Positions 43,570-52,433 of a DNA stretch of 64,000 bases are shown one piece after another (position 1 is the stretch's first letter; every line of letters begins with the position of its first letter). This stretch comes from Oscillospiraceae bacterium. Lineage in GTDB: Bacteria > Bacillota > Clostridia > Oscillospirales > Ruminococcaceae. The stretch covers positions 62,001 to 126,000 of the forward strand of contig JAJQDP010000033.1 of the NCBI GenBank assembly GCA_021202155.1. Reading direction: 5' to 3'. Position numbers and translations under genes: made by a program. The notes below the pieces were generated by a model. That model was not told where the DNA came from. It saw only the letters and a list, made by a program, of their open reading frames with translations, and did no database searches.

Positions 43570-45972
43570 ATGAAATATGATTTCGCGGCTGTCGAGAAAA
43601 AATGGCAGGACTATTGGGAAGAAAACCACACTTTTGATGCCAAAATAGACCACTCAAAGAAGAAGTTCTATGCTCTCGTAGAGTTCCCGTACCCGTCAGG
43701 AGCAGGGCTTCACGTCGGACATGTCAAGGCATTTTCCGGACTCGAAGTAGTCTGCCGCAAGAAGAGACTTGAGGGCTATAACGTCCTCTTCCCGATTGGC
43801 TTTGATGCATTCGGACTTCCGGCTGAGAATTATGCCATCAAGACCGGAGTACACCCAAGAATCTCCACCGACCAGAATATCCACCACTTCTCAGAGCAGT
43901 TAAAGAAGGTCGGCTTCTCGTTCGACTGGTCACGCACCGTCGACACAACCGACGAGGACTACTACAAGTGGACGCAGTGGATATTCCTCAAGATGTTCGA
44001 GCACGGTCTTGCATTCAGAGACAAGACCCTCGTCAACTACTGCCCGAGCTGTAAGGTAGTACTCTCGAATGAGGACTCCCAGGGCGGCAAGTGCGACGTC
44101 TGCCATAGCGACGTAATCCAGAAGCCGAAAGACGTCTGGTATCTTAGAATCACTGATTATTGCGATAAGCTCTTGGAGGGTTTGGAGGAGGTCGACTATC
44201 TCCCAAACATCAAGCTCCAACAGCAGAACTGGATTGGAAAGTCCACAGGTGCATTCGTCAACTTTGAGCTCAAGGATATTCCCGAGAAGCTCAGAATCTA
44301 TACAACCCGTCCCGACACTCTCTATGGCGTCACCTTCATGGTAATGGCACCCGAGCACCCGATTATCGATCAGTACGCAGATAAGATAACCAATTTTGAT
44401 GCTGTCAAGGCATATCGCGACGAGTGCGCAAAGAAGACCGAGTTCGAGAGAACACAGCTCGTCAAGGACAAGACCGGCGTCAAGCTTGAGGGCATTTCCG
44501 CCATCAATCCCGTAAACGGCACCGAGATTCCCGTCTACATATCCGACTATGTAATGATGGGCTACGGCACCGGTGCCATCATGGCAGTTCCCGCACATGA
44601 CCAGAGAGACTATGAATTTGCAAAAAAGTTCGGCATCGATATAATCGAAGTCATCAAGGGCGGCGACATCTCAAAGGAAGCCTACACCGGCGACGGCGAG
44701 ATGGTCAACTCAGGCGAGCTCAACGGTCTTACGAACAAGAAAGATTCCATCGAAAAGATGATTGAAGTCTTAGAGGCGAAAGGCGTAGGCGAGAAGGGCG
44801 TTCAGTACAAGATGAAGGACTGGGCATTCAACCGTCAGCGTTATTGGGGAGAACCCATCCCGATTGTATACTGTGAGCACTGCGGAATGGTTGCTGTTCC
44901 GTATGACGAGTTGCCTCTTAAGTTGCCTGAAGTCGAGAATTTCGTCCCCGGCTCTGACGGCGAAAGCCCGCTTGCCAAGATTGACAGCTTTGTAAACTGC
45001 ACCTGCCCGAAGTGCCATAGACCCGCAAAGAGAGAAACCGACACTATGCCTCAGTGGGCTGGTTCGTCGTGGTACTATCTCCGCTACTGCGACCCGCATA
45101 ATTCCGAAGCTCTTGCTTCCAAGGAAGCATTGGACTATTGGATGCCGGTAGACTGGTACAACGGCGGCATGGAGCATGTCACCCGACACCTAATCTATTC
45201 AAGATTCTGGCACAAGTTCCTCTATGACATCGGAGCTGTCAACACCCCCGAGCCGTATATCAAGCGCACAGCTCAGGGACTCGTTTTAGGTCTCGATGGC
45301 GAGAAGATGAGTAAATCAAAGGGCAACGTTGTCGACCCGCTCGATGTTATAGGCGAGTACGGCGCAGACGTCCTGAGAGTCTACACCCTCTTCATGGGCG
45401 ACTACGAAAAGGCGGCTCCCTGGAGCGAATCGAGTGTCCGCGGCTGTAAGAGATTCTTGGAGCGCGTCTGGGCACTGCAGGACACACTCATTGACGGTGA
45501 CTCCTACAAACCCGAGTTCACATCGAAGATGCATAAGCTCATCAAGAAGGTTTCCTCCGACATAGACACGATGAAGTATAACACCGCAATCGCCGCGATG
45601 ATGACAATTCTGAACGACTTTGCGGCGGCAGGTTCAATCAACCGCGCCGAGCTCAGGGATTTCCTAATCATGCTCTATCCGTTCGCTCCCCACATCACCG
45701 AGGAGATGTATCTTGCAAACTATGGCGAGTATATCCATGACGCAAAGTGGTGCACCTATGACGAAGCTCTCTGCAAGGATTCAAAGGTCGAGATAGCCGT
45801 TCAGATAAACGGCAAGATCAAGGACAAGGCTATGGTTCAGACGGAAGCTACTTCCGATGAGGTCTTAGCTCAGGTCAAGAGCATGGACAAGATAGCGAGT
45901 GAGCTTGCTGGCAAAAACATTGTCAAGGAAATCTACGTCAAGGGCAAACTTGTCAACATCGTCGCAAAATAA
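43570..45972 (+). CDS. leuS: leucyl-tRNA synthetase
   Basis: Class I synthetase, 800 residues. HIGH-type motif PSGAGLHVGHVKAF near residue 40, a CP1 editing domain (about 220-400, with TTRPDTLYGVTFM), zinc-binding cysteines (CPSC...CDVC and CEHC...CPKC), and KMSKS motif GEKMSKSKGNVV (about 577). The C-terminal anticodon-binding region ends ...KEIYVKGKLVNIV. Confidence 0.97.
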   Translation: MKYDFAAVEKKWQDYWEENHTFDAKIDHSKKKFYALVEFPYPSGAGLHVGHVKAFSGLEVVCRKKRLEGYNVLFPIGFDAFGLPAENYAIKTGVHPRISTDQNIHHFSEQLKKVGFSFDWSRTVDTTDEDYYKWTQWIFLKMFEHGLAFRDKTLVNYCPSCKVVLSNEDSQGGKCDVCHSDVIQKPKDVWYLRITDYCDKLLEGLEEVDYLPNIKLQQQNWIGKSTGAFVNFELKDIPEKLRIYTTRPDTLYGVTFMVMAPEHPIIDQYADKITNFDAVKAYRDECAKKTEFERTQLVKDKTGVKLEGISAINPVNGTEIPVYISDYVMMGYGTGAIMAVPAHDQRDYEFAKKFGIDIIEVIKGGDISKEAYTGDGEMVNSGELNGLTNKKDSIEKMIEVLEAKGVGEKGVQYKMKDWAFNRQRYWGEPIPIVYCEHCGMVAVPYDELPLKLPEVENFVPGSDGESPLAKIDSFVNCTCPKCHRPAKRETDTMPQWAGSSWYYLRYCDPHNSEALASKEALDYWMPVDWYNGGMEHVTRHLIYSRFWHKFLYDIGAVNTPEPYIKRTAQGLVLGLDGEKMSKSKGNVVDPLDVIGEYGADVLRVYTLFMGDYEKAAPWSESSVRGCKRFLERVWALQDTLIDGDSYKPEFTSKMHKLIKKVSSDIDTMKYNTAIAAMMTILNDFAAAGSINRAELRDFLIMLYPFAPHITEEMYLANYGEYIHDAKWCTYDEALCKDSKVEIAVQINGKIKDKAMVQTEATSDEVLAQVKSMDKIASELAGKNIVKEIYVKGKLVNIVAK

Positions 45973-45995
45973 TTTCAGAAAGTTGCAAATTTCTC

Positions 45996-46024
45996 TTGAC
46001 TTCCGCTTGCATTTGTTCTATAAT
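45996..46024 (+). promoter_or_regulatory. sigma-A promoter for rpsU
   Basis: -35 TTGACT (45996-46001), 17-bp spacer, -10 TATAAT (46019-46024). Confidence 0.85.
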
Positions 46025-46030
46025 GTAAGA

Positions 46031-46129
46031 AGTTACATTGTGCGTAAATGTAAAATAACCTCAGCCAGGTGCAGATACCGGGCTTCCCGGTGAACATTCT
46101 GTCCAAGTGGCAAAGGGAGGGAACATCAA
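46031..46129 (+). promoter_or_regulatory. structured leader of rpsU
   Basis: A ~100-nt untranslated leader with a weak ACATT/AATGT hairpin (about 46034-46051) and a perfect ACCGGG-CTT-CCCGGT hairpin (46077-46091) nested in CAGA/TCTG. It ends with the ribosome binding site AGGGAGGG. Possibly an autoregulatory site for S21; the family is not recognised. Confidence 0.4.
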
Positions 46130-46303
46130 ATGGCAGAAATACACGTCGGTAAAAACGAATCTTTGGACACCGCTCTGAAACGCTTCAAGAGATCATGCGC
46201 TCGTGACGGTGTTATCGCCGAGGTACGTAAAAGAGAACACTACGAAAAGCCTTCTGTAAAGCGTAAAAAGAAGTCGGAAGCTGCTCGTAAGCGTAAGTAC
46301 TAA
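46130..46303 (+). CDS. rpsU: 30S ribosomal protein S21
   Basis: 57 residues, starting [20 protein letters not shown] and ending in the basic tail [14 protein letters not shown], both typical of bS21. The ATG at 46130 follows AAAGGGAGGG. Flanked by its own promoter and terminator. Confidence 0.95.
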   Translation: MAEIHVGKNESLDTALKRFKRSCARDGVIAEVRKREHYEKPSVKRKKKSEAARKRKY

Positions 46304-46346
46304 TCAGTTGTGAGAATAGCAACTGTAGCTACAACTAAAATCAAAG

Positions 46347-46376
46347 GCGAGCAGTTTTCTGCCCGCTTTTGTTTTT
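46347..46376 (+). terminator. intrinsic terminator after rpsU
   Basis: GCGAGCAG pairs with CTGCCCGC (one mismatch) around TTTT, followed by TTTTGTTTTT. Confidence 0.75.
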
Positions 46377-46390
46377 GATTGGTGATTTCA

Positions 46391-46885
46391 ATGCTTTTTA
46401 AACCGAAATACGTTTTCAACTCCATCGCCGACATTGACCCGGAATTCCTGAGACGTGAGAATATCAAAGCTCTCATCTTAGATTTAGACAACACTCTGAC
46501 GACCCACAACAACCCGATTCCGAATGAAAGAATCACCGGATGGCTGGAACAGATGAAGGCTGAGGGTGTCCCTATGCTCATCATGTCGAACAACCACTAT
46601 GAGCGTGTGAAGCCGTTCTCGGAGTCCTTAGGACTCGATTTCGTCTGCGATGCCGGAAAACCATTAGGCAAGGGCTATAGGGAAGCAGTGGAACGCCTGG
46701 GACTCAGTAAAAAAGAGGTTGCCACCGTCGGAGACCAGATATATACCGATGTCTTAGGCTCGAATCTCCACGGCATCCGAGTCATATTCACGTTTCCGAT
46801 GGTCTATGAAACCGGCTTCTGGTTCAGGGTCAAAAGAACCCTTGAAAAGCCATTACTGCCAAAGAAAGAGAGGGCACTCAAATGA
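46391..46885 (+). CDS. yqeG: YqeG family HAD phosphatase
   Basis: 164 residues of the HAD superfamily, subfamily IIIA. Motif I is LILDLDNTLTTHNNP, motif II MLIMSNN, motif IV VGDQIYTDVLGS. Related to the mitochondrial phosphatidylglycerophosphate phosphatase family. The ATG at 46391 gives the normal MLFKPKYVFNSI start; a TTG at 46379 is possible but lies in the terminator. Overlaps the next gene. Confidence 0.88.
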   Translation: MLFKPKYVFNSIADIDPEFLRRENIKALILDLDNTLTTHNNPIPNERITGWLEQMKAEGVPMLIMSNNHYERVKPFSESLGLDFVCDAGKPLGKGYREAVERLGLSKKEVATVGDQIYTDVLGSNLHGIRVIFTFPMVYETGFWFRVKRTLEKPLLPKKERALK

Positions 46886-47745
46886 CAGCAATTTTCGGAC
46901 CTGCCGGCAGTTCCGATGCATTCTCAAAGAAATACAAGAAATCATCCGACATGCCAAAGTACCTGAGCGAAATGGGTCTTGATGCCTTTGAATATCAGTG
47001 CGGACAGGGAGTAAGAGTCAGCGAACAATCGGGACTTGCACTCAAAGCCGAAGCAGAAAAGTGGGGAGTAAGACTTTCGCTCCACGCGCCTTACTTCATC
47101 TCGCTTTCGAGTGTTGAGCCCGAGAAGCGGGACAAGAGCATCGACTACATACTGCAGTCCTGCCGCGCGGCAAGACTTATCGGAGCTGACAGAATCGTCA
47201 TCCACTCCGGCTCATGTGCCAAAATATCCCGCGAATACGCACTTGAGCTCGCCTGCGAAACTCTCTCAAGAGCAAGACAGGCGGCAATCGCTGAGGGCTA
47301 TGAAGACATCCACTTCTGCCCGGAAACTATGGGCAAGGTGAACCAGCTTGGAACACTTGATGAAGTTCTGACTCTTTGCAAGCTTGACGACACTTTCCTG
47401 CCGACGGTCGATTTCGGACACCTGAATGCAAGAACCTTCGGAGCAGTCAACTCGCACGAGGCGTTCTCGGAAATCTTGGATAAAATAGAAAACGAGCTCG
47501 GAAGCGACCGCCTGAAGGTCTTCCACTCCCACTTCTCAAAGATCGAGTACACCACTCCGGGAGGCGAGAAGAAGCACCTTACGTTCGAGGACACCACCTA
47601 TGGTCCCGATTGCGAGCCGCTTATGGAACTGATAGCAAAGAGAGGCTTGACTCCTACGTTCATCTGCGAAAGCGCAGGAACGCAGGACATCGACGCCCTC
47701 ACAATGAAACAAGTCTACAATAATTATTTATCGGGAGGAAAATAA
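46882..47745 (+). CDS. endonuclease IV-like TIM-barrel protein
   Basis: 287 residues of the AP endonuclease 2 / sugar-isomerase fold. Metal-ligand-like positions are visible in order: LSLHAPY, IVIHSGS, CPETMG, VDFGHLNA, VFHSHFSK, GEKKHL and ICESAG. The GEKKHL segment replaces the DRHxxIG of E. coli Nfo and looks like the archaeal-type form. Probably a DNA-repair AP endonuclease, but a sugar isomerase cannot be excluded. ATG overlaps the stop of yqeG. Confidence 0.8.
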   Translation: MTAIFGPAGSSDAFSKKYKKSSDMPKYLSEMGLDAFEYQCGQGVRVSEQSGLALKAEAEKWGVRLSLHAPYFISLSSVEPEKRDKSIDYILQSCRAARLIGADRIVIHSGSCAKISREYALELACETLSRARQAAIAEGYEDIHFCPETMGKVNQLGTLDEVLTLCKLDDTFLPTVDFGHLNARTFGAVNSHEAFSEILDKIENELGSDRLKVFHSHFSKIEYTTPGGEKKHLTFEDTTYGPDCEPLMELIAKRGLTPTFICESAGTQDIDALTMKQVYNNYLSGGK

Positions 47746-47747
47746 AC

Positions 47748-48815
47748 ATGAGCAAATTTGAAAAACTGTTTGAAGTTCTGCCCTCCGGTATCGACTGCGC
47801 ACTCATCACCGCAGACGTCAACCGCAGATACTTCACCGGCATGAAGTCTTCCGCCGGAACGATTCTTGCATTCAAGGACAAGGCATACCTCATCATCGAC
47901 TCAAGATATTTCGAGGTCGCATCGCTTACTGTCAAGGATGCAGAGGTAATTCTCCAGGGCAAGCTTTACGAGCAGGTTAACGAGCTTTTAACCAAGCACG
48001 GTGCCAAGAACGTCGCCATCGAAAGCGACTGGGTAACCGTTTCTCAACTGAATTCGTTCAAGGAAAAGATTACAGCCGCGGAGGTTCTTTCTTCAAACGA
48101 CCTGAGCAAGGCTATAGGCGAACTCAGAATCGTCAAGACACAGGATGAAATTGACCGCATGATCAAGGCTCAGAGAATCGCCGAGAAGGCTTTCGAGAAC
48201 GTTTTAAACTTCATCAAGGTCGGCGTCACCGAAAAGGAAATCGGGCTCTGCCTCGATTACTACATGCTCAATAACGGCGCAGAGGAGCTCTCGTTCGAGA
48301 CTATCGCCTTGACCGGCGCGAACACCTCCCGCCCTCACGGCGTTGGCGGCGATACCAAGGTCACGGAGCACAGCTTTGTTCTCATGGACTACGGCGCAAC
48401 CTATGACGGCTACCACAGCGACATGACCCGTACTGTCTGCGTAGGAACTCCTACCGACAAGATGGCAGAGGTCTACAACATCGTTCTCAAGGCTCAGCTT
48501 GAAGCAATGAAGCACATCAAGGCTGGCGTAAAGGCGAGTGATGTCGACAAAGTCGCAAGAGACATTATCACCGAAGCCGGCTATGGCGAGAATTTCGGAC
48601 ACTCCCTTGGTCACGGCGTCGGTCTTGAGATTCATGAAGCTCCCGCATGTGCGTCCACAAGCAAGCACGTTTTCAAGGAGAACATGATTGTTACCGATGA
48701 GCCGGGAATCTATCTCCCCGGAGAGTTTGGCGTCAGAATCGAAGATTTTGTAATTGTCAAGAATGACGGTTGCATCGACATGACAGAGGCTCCGAAGTCG
48801 CTCATCATACTCTAA
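47748..48815 (+). CDS. Xaa-Pro aminopeptidase (M24B family)
   Basis: 355 residues: an N-terminal creatinase-like domain and a pita-bread metalloprotease domain with the two-metal ligands in LMDYGATYDGYHSDMTRT, the His in GHSLGHGVGLEIHE, and Glu in VTDEPGIY and GVRIEDF. Cleaves N-terminal residues before proline. Starts after GGGAGG, three bases past the endonuclease IV-like gene. In many Bacillota it sits directly before efp, as here. Confidence 0.93.
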   Translation: MSKFEKLFEVLPSGIDCALITADVNRRYFTGMKSSAGTILAFKDKAYLIIDSRYFEVASLTVKDAEVILQGKLYEQVNELLTKHGAKNVAIESDWVTVSQLNSFKEKITAAEVLSSNDLSKAIGELRIVKTQDEIDRMIKAQRIAEKAFENVLNFIKVGVTEKEIGLCLDYYMLNNGAEELSFETIALTGANTSRPHGVGGDTKVTEHSFVLMDYGATYDGYHSDMTRTVCVGTPTDKMAEVYNIVLKAQLEAMKHIKAGVKASDVDKVARDIITEAGYGENFGHSLGHGVGLEIHEAPACASTSKHVFKENMIVTDEPGIYLPGEFGVRIEDFVIVKNDGCIDMTEAPKSLIIL

Positions 48816-48872
48816 AAAAGCGAATTTCGGCATAAAATAATCGTGATATTGCACATAATTTGATTATACCCC

Positions 48873-48901
48873 TTGCATTATTGGCGATTATCGGTTAAAA
48901 T
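48873..48901 (+). promoter_or_regulatory. sigma-A promoter for efp
   Basis: -35 TTGCAT (48873-48878), 17-bp spacer, -10 TAAAAT (48896-48901). Confidence 0.75.
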
Positions 48902-48971
48902 AGAATTACTAAAGACAGAACTATCCTTTGGACTCTTCATCAGTGTCCGAAAGAATTGGAGGAAAATTTAA

Positions 48972-49529
48972 ATGATTTCAGCAGGTGAATTCAGAAACGG
49001 CGTAACCTTTGAAGAAGATGGCAACGTCATGCAGGTCATAGAGTTCCAGCACGTAAAGCCCGGTAAAGGTGCGGCTTTCGTAAGAACCAAGACCAAGAAC
49101 GTACTTACAGGCGCAGTAGTTGAGAAGTCCTACAACCCCACCGCCAAGTTCCCGACAGCATACATCGAGAGAAGAGACATGGAATACTCCTACTCTGATG
49201 GCGAGCTCTACTACTTCATGGACTCCGAAACCTATGAGCAGATTCCCGTAAGCCCGAACGATGTCGGCGACAACTTCAAGTTTGTCAAAGAGAACATGGT
49301 CTGCACCATCCTTTCCTATAAGGGAAAAGTCTTCGGCGTAGAGCCCCCGTTCTTTGTAGATTTGGTTGTAACCCAGACCGACCCCGGTTTTGCTGGCAAC
49401 ACAGCAACTAACGCCCAGAAGCCCGCAACCCTCGAAACCGGAGCAGAGATAAAAGTACCGCTATTTATCAACGAAGGCGAGACTATCCGCATCGACACCC
49501 GTACCGGCGAATATATGGGACGCGCTTAA
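48972..49529 (+). CDS. efp: elongation factor P
   Basis: Relieves ribosome stalling at polyprolines. 185 residues, three beta-barrel domains, with [32 protein letters not shown] (Lys at the loop tip) and the C-terminal signature [19 protein letters not shown]. Start follows TTGGAGG. Its His-rich neighbour itself carries proline-rich stretches. Confidence 0.97.
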   Translation: MISAGEFRNGVTFEEDGNVMQVIEFQHVKPGKGAAFVRTKTKNVLTGAVVEKSYNPTAKFPTAYIERRDMEYSYSDGELYYFMDSETYEQIPVSPNDVGDNFKFVKENMVCTILSYKGKVFGVEPPFFVDLVVTQTDPGFAGNTATNAQKPATLETGAEIKVPLFINEGETIRIDTRTGEYMGRA

Positions 49530-49574
49530 TCTCTTATCAACAATACTAAAATTCAAATTAGAGGAGGATTTGTT

Positions 49575-50114
49575 ATGAATTTATCAGAAAAGGTACAGTA
49601 TCTGAGCGGTCTTATGGACGGCTTGGGAATTGACGACTCAACCGACACCGGAAAGGTTCTTCTTGCAATGAAGGACATTTTAGACGAGGTATGCGAGGCT
49701 GTTGACGGAATTGACAGCGATGTCGACGACATTGTCGATTTCTGCAACGCCATGGACGAGGATCTCCACCACGTGGAGGAAGCGGTTTTTGATGAACCTC
49801 ATGACGAGCCGCCTCATCACCATCCACACCCTCATGGTGAGCCTCCATGCGGTCACCACGGTCCTCATGGTCCACATGATCCACACGGTCCTCACGATCC
49901 GCACGACCCACATGATCCGCATCATCACGAGCATTGCTGCCACCATCACAAGGAAGATGATATGCTCCCTTTCCTTGATGACTGGGATTTCGACGAGGAC
50001 GAGGATTTGCTTCCTCCACTCTGGAAAGACGACGAGGAGGAAGTCGATATACCCGACGAAACAGACGCAGACGAGGCTCCTGAAGCGGGCAACGAGGACA
50101 ATACCGAAGAGTAA
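49575..50114 (+). CDS. CD1247-type N-terminal domain protein with His/Pro/Asp-rich tract
   Basis: 179 residues, very acidic. The N-terminal ~75 (EKVQYLSGLMDGLGIDDSTD...DFCNAMDEDLHHVEEAV) match the coiled-coil domain found at the N-terminus of C. difficile CD1247-like proteins. The middle (about 76-128) is a run of HGPHDPH-type repeats with over 25 histidines plus cysteines (EHCCHHHK), then a Glu/Asp-rich tail. The usual zinc ribbon of the family seems replaced by this tract. Metal storage or a metal-dependent scaffold is plausible. Start follows GAGGAGG, 45 bp after efp. Confidence 0.75.
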   Translation: MNLSEKVQYLSGLMDGLGIDDSTDTGKVLLAMKDILDEVCEAVDGIDSDVDDIVDFCNAMDEDLHHVEEAVFDEPHDEPPHHHPHPHGEPPCGHHGPHGPHDPHGPHDPHDPHDPHHHEHCCHHHKEDDMLPFLDDWDFDEDEDLLPPLWKDDEEEVDIPDETDADEAPEAGNEDNTEE

Positions 50115-50140
50115 TTCTCACAAAAAGCAGAACGCGTATT

Positions 50141-50171
50141 TTGCTCTCCTGTAAATTTTGCAGGGGAGCAA
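50141..50171 (+). other. stable hairpin downstream of the His-rich gene
   Basis: TTGCTCTCCTG (50141-50151) pairs over all 11 bases, one G-U, with CAGGGGAGCAA (50161-50171). There is no T tract after it, so it may stabilise or end the transcript inefficiently. Confidence 0.5.
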
Positions 50172-50175
50172 GTAT

Positions 50176-50207
50176 TGTGCACAATAGCTATTTAATATAC
50201 TAAATAG
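50176..50207. promoter_or_regulatory. candidate operator/promoter region of ribU
   Basis: Two palindromes lie close together: TTGTGCACAA (50176-50185) and CTATTTA/TAAATAG (50188-50194, 50201-50207). A TATACT (-10-like) lies inside the second. No FMN riboswitch is present. Confidence 0.4.
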
Positions 50208-50234
50208 TGACTCAAGAAAGAATATAGGTGACAT

Positions 50235-50921
50235 ATGTCCACTCAGACTCAGACTAAAAACAGACAAATCGACACAAAGAAGCTTGTTTTGGCGGCACTT
50301 TTTTCCGCACTTGCTTATCTTGTTTCATTAGTATTCAGAATACCATTCGTCCCGGCTGTCAGTTTCCTAAAGTATGACGCCAAGGACGTTATCATAGCCC
50401 TTGAGGGCTTCATCTTGGGACCGTGGTACTCGGTCGCAACTTCTGTTATTGTCTCGCTTATCGAGATGGTGACGGTCAGCTCAACTGGAATCATCGGAGC
50501 GGTTATGAACGTTCTCTCAACCCTCTCGTTCGTAGTTCCGGCAACAGTAATCTACAAGTACAACCGCAAGGTTTCCGGTGCTGTTATGGGACTCGCGGTC
50601 GGAGTATTGGCTATGACCGGCTGTATGCTCCTCTGGAACTACTTCATCACGCCTCTCTATATGGGAGTTTCAAGAGAAGCTGTCGCGGCACTACTTCTTC
50701 CCGCGTTCTTCCCGTTCAACTTCATAAAGGGCTTGATAAATGCCTGCCTTACATTCATCCTATATAAGCCGATAATGACAGCTCTGAGACACGCGAAGGT
50801 ACTTCCGGCGTCGTCGGGAAGTGCACCGAAGAAGGGAACTGCAGTCGCAATCAATATCGCGATGGTAGCAGTGCTTGCATGTGCACTTGGTATAGCAATC
50901 TGGCTCAGCACAAGAGGCTGA
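50235..50921 (+). CDS. ribU: ECF transporter S component, RibU-like (riboflavin)
   Basis: 228 residues with about six transmembrane helices. The FLKYDAKDVIIALEGFILGP segment, following a first helix with ALFSALAYLVSLV, is characteristic of RibU/FmnP riboflavin-binding S components. It would dock to a shared ECF module not in the window. The C-terminus adds an extra transmembrane helix (ALGIAIWL). The start is the ATG at 50235 after an ATAGGTG site. Substrate is assigned by family resemblance. Confidence 0.75.
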   Translation: MSTQTQTKNRQIDTKKLVLAALFSALAYLVSLVFRIPFVPAVSFLKYDAKDVIIALEGFILGPWYSVATSVIVSLIEMVTVSSTGIIGAVMNVLSTLSFVVPATVIYKYNRKVSGAVMGLAVGVLAMTGCMLLWNYFITPLYMGVSREAVAALLLPAFFPFNFIKGLINACLTFILYKPIMTALRHAKVLPASSGSAPKKGTAVAINIAMVAVLACALGIAIWLSTRG

Positions 50922-50959
50922 TATAACAGTAAATCAAAAAGATGGATAGGTGATACATA

Positions 50960-52171
50960 ATGCTTACACTTGATAAGTTTGAAGAGGCGTCAGAGGTAGT
51001 CAAACAGGCTACACAGGAGACAAAGCTCGTCTACAGCCCCTATTTCAGCGAAAGAACCGGCAACAAGGTATATCTCAAGCCTGAGAATATGCAGGTCACG
51101 GGAGCTTACAAGGTCAGAGGTGCTTACTATAAGATAAGCACACTTTCCCAGGAGGAGCGCGACAAGGGCTTGATAACCGCTTCCGCCGGAAACCACGCCC
51201 AGGGCGTAGCGTACGCGGCAAAAGTCTATGGCTGTAAAGCTGTGATAGTCATGCCGACGACAACTCCGCTTATCAAGGTAAACCGCACCAAAAGCTATGG
51301 CGCAGAGGTCGTCCTTTATGGCAACGTCTATGATGAAGCCTGCGAATATGCTCTCAAGCTTGCTGAAGAAGAGGGCTATACCTTCATCCACCCGTTCGAC
51401 GACCTGACAGTTGCAACCGGACAGGGCACAATCGCGATGGAAATCGTGAAGGAGCTCCCGCTTGTTGACTGCATCCTGGTTCCAATCGGAGGCGGCGGAC
51501 TCGCTACCGGTGTTTCAACCCTTGCAAAGCTTTTGAACCCGAATATCCACGTAATCGGCGTTGAGCCCGCAGGAGCGGCTTGCCTGACCGCTTCGTTTAA
51601 AGCAGGAGAGGTCGTAACCCTGCCGACCGTCAGCACAATAGCCGACGGCACAGCAGTCAAGACCCCCGGTAAGGAGATATTCCCGTATCTCCAGAAAAAT
51701 CTTGACGACATCATCGCTGTCGAGGATGACGAGCTCATAGTTGCGTTCCTTGACATGGTCGAGAACCACAAGATGATAGTCGAGAATTCAGGACTCCTGT
51801 CTGTAGCGGCACTAAATCATCTTGGCTTCAAGGGCAAGAAGGTCGTCTCAGTCCTCAGCGGCGGCAACATGGACGTCATCACGATGTCCTCAGTAGTCCA
51901 GCACGGTCTTATTCAAAGAGACAGAATCTTCACCGTTTCCGTTCTTCTCCCCGACCGCGCAGGCGAGCTTGTCAGAGTCGCAACGGTCATCGCAAACGAG
52001 CAGGGCAACGTCATCAAGCTTGACCATAACCAGTTTGTCAGCACGAACCGCAATGCGGCAGTAGAGCTGAAGATAACGATGGAAGCTTTCGGCACAGACC
52101 ACAAGCAGAGGATAGTAAAAGCCCTCGAAGACGGCGGCTTCAACCCGAAGGTCATCACACCTAATCTTTAA
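50960..52171 (+). CDS. ilvA: threonine ammonia-lyase (threonine deaminase)
   Basis: PLP enzyme turning threonine to 2-oxobutyrate. 403 residues: the PLP lysine in MQVTGAYKVRGAYYKI, the SAGNHAQGVAYAAK loop, the PIGGGGLATG phosphate-binding loop, and a C-terminal ACT domain (about 330-400, FTVSVLLPDRAGELVRVA). One short ACT domain points to the catabolic-like single-ACT form rather than the two-domain biosynthetic IlvA. It sits before the metK unit. Confidence 0.9.
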   Translation: MLTLDKFEEASEVVKQATQETKLVYSPYFSERTGNKVYLKPENMQVTGAYKVRGAYYKISTLSQEERDKGLITASAGNHAQGVAYAAKVYGCKAVIVMPTTTPLIKVNRTKSYGAEVVLYGNVYDEACEYALKLAEEEGYTFIHPFDDLTVATGQGTIAMEIVKELPLVDCILVPIGGGGLATGVSTLAKLLNPNIHVIGVEPAGAACLTASFKAGEVVTLPTVSTIADGTAVKTPGKEIFPYLQKNLDDIIAVEDDELIVAFLDMVENHKMIVENSGLLSVAALNHLGFKGKKVVSVLSGGNMDVITMSSVVQHGLIQRDRIFTVSVLLPDRAGELVRVATVIANEQGNVIKLDHNQFVSTNRNAAVELKITMEAFGTDHKQRIVKALEDGGFNPKVITPNL

Positions 52172-52209
52172 TTTGTGACAAAGTATGAAGTTTGTCCATG
52201 ATTTAAGTC

Positions 52210-52238
52210 TTGACAAGCCCCGAATAGCTCGCTATAAT
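52210..52238 (+). promoter_or_regulatory. sigma-A promoter for the SAM riboswitch-metK unit
   Basis: -35 TTGACA (52210-52215), 17-bp spacer, -10 TATAAT (52233-52238). Confidence 0.9.
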
Positions 52239-52255
52239 CAAAATATAATAAAACC

Positions 52256-52400
52256 CTTATCAAGAGCGGTGGAGGAATCTGGTCCTATGAAGCCCGGCAA
52301 CCTGTTTTCAAGGTGCATAGTTGCGTAGCAACTGTATCCAGCGGTTTAACCGAAAGATGAGGAAACTGAGATTTTTCCGCACCCGGTTATCCGAGTGCGG
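52256..52400 (+). promoter_or_regulatory. SAM-I (S-box) riboswitch with terminator
   Basis: The aptamer (52256-52362) carries the S-box core: CTTATCAAGAGCGGTGGAGG, then TGAAGCCCGGCAACC, and closes with GATGAG. The expression platform is a strong terminator hairpin, CCGCACCCGG (52377-52386) with CCGAGTGCGG (52391-52400), then TTCTT. SAM binding should turn metK off. Confidence 0.96.
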
Positions 52401-52433
52401 TTCTTGTATAGAAATTATGAAAGGACAATACAT

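Noticed and set aside
43930-44598. 222-codon antisense open frame in leuS
   Set aside because: It lies wholly opposite a clearly conserved gene, has no ribosome binding site and its product is low-complexity; long antisense frames are common with this codon bias.
48204-48854. 216-codon antisense open frame over the aminopeptidase gene
   Set aside because: Shadow frame; the sense strand carries all M24 motifs.
50115-50234. FMN riboswitch before ribU
   Set aside because: The AGGG...GAAG-type core and multi-helix junction are absent; only a simple hairpin is present.
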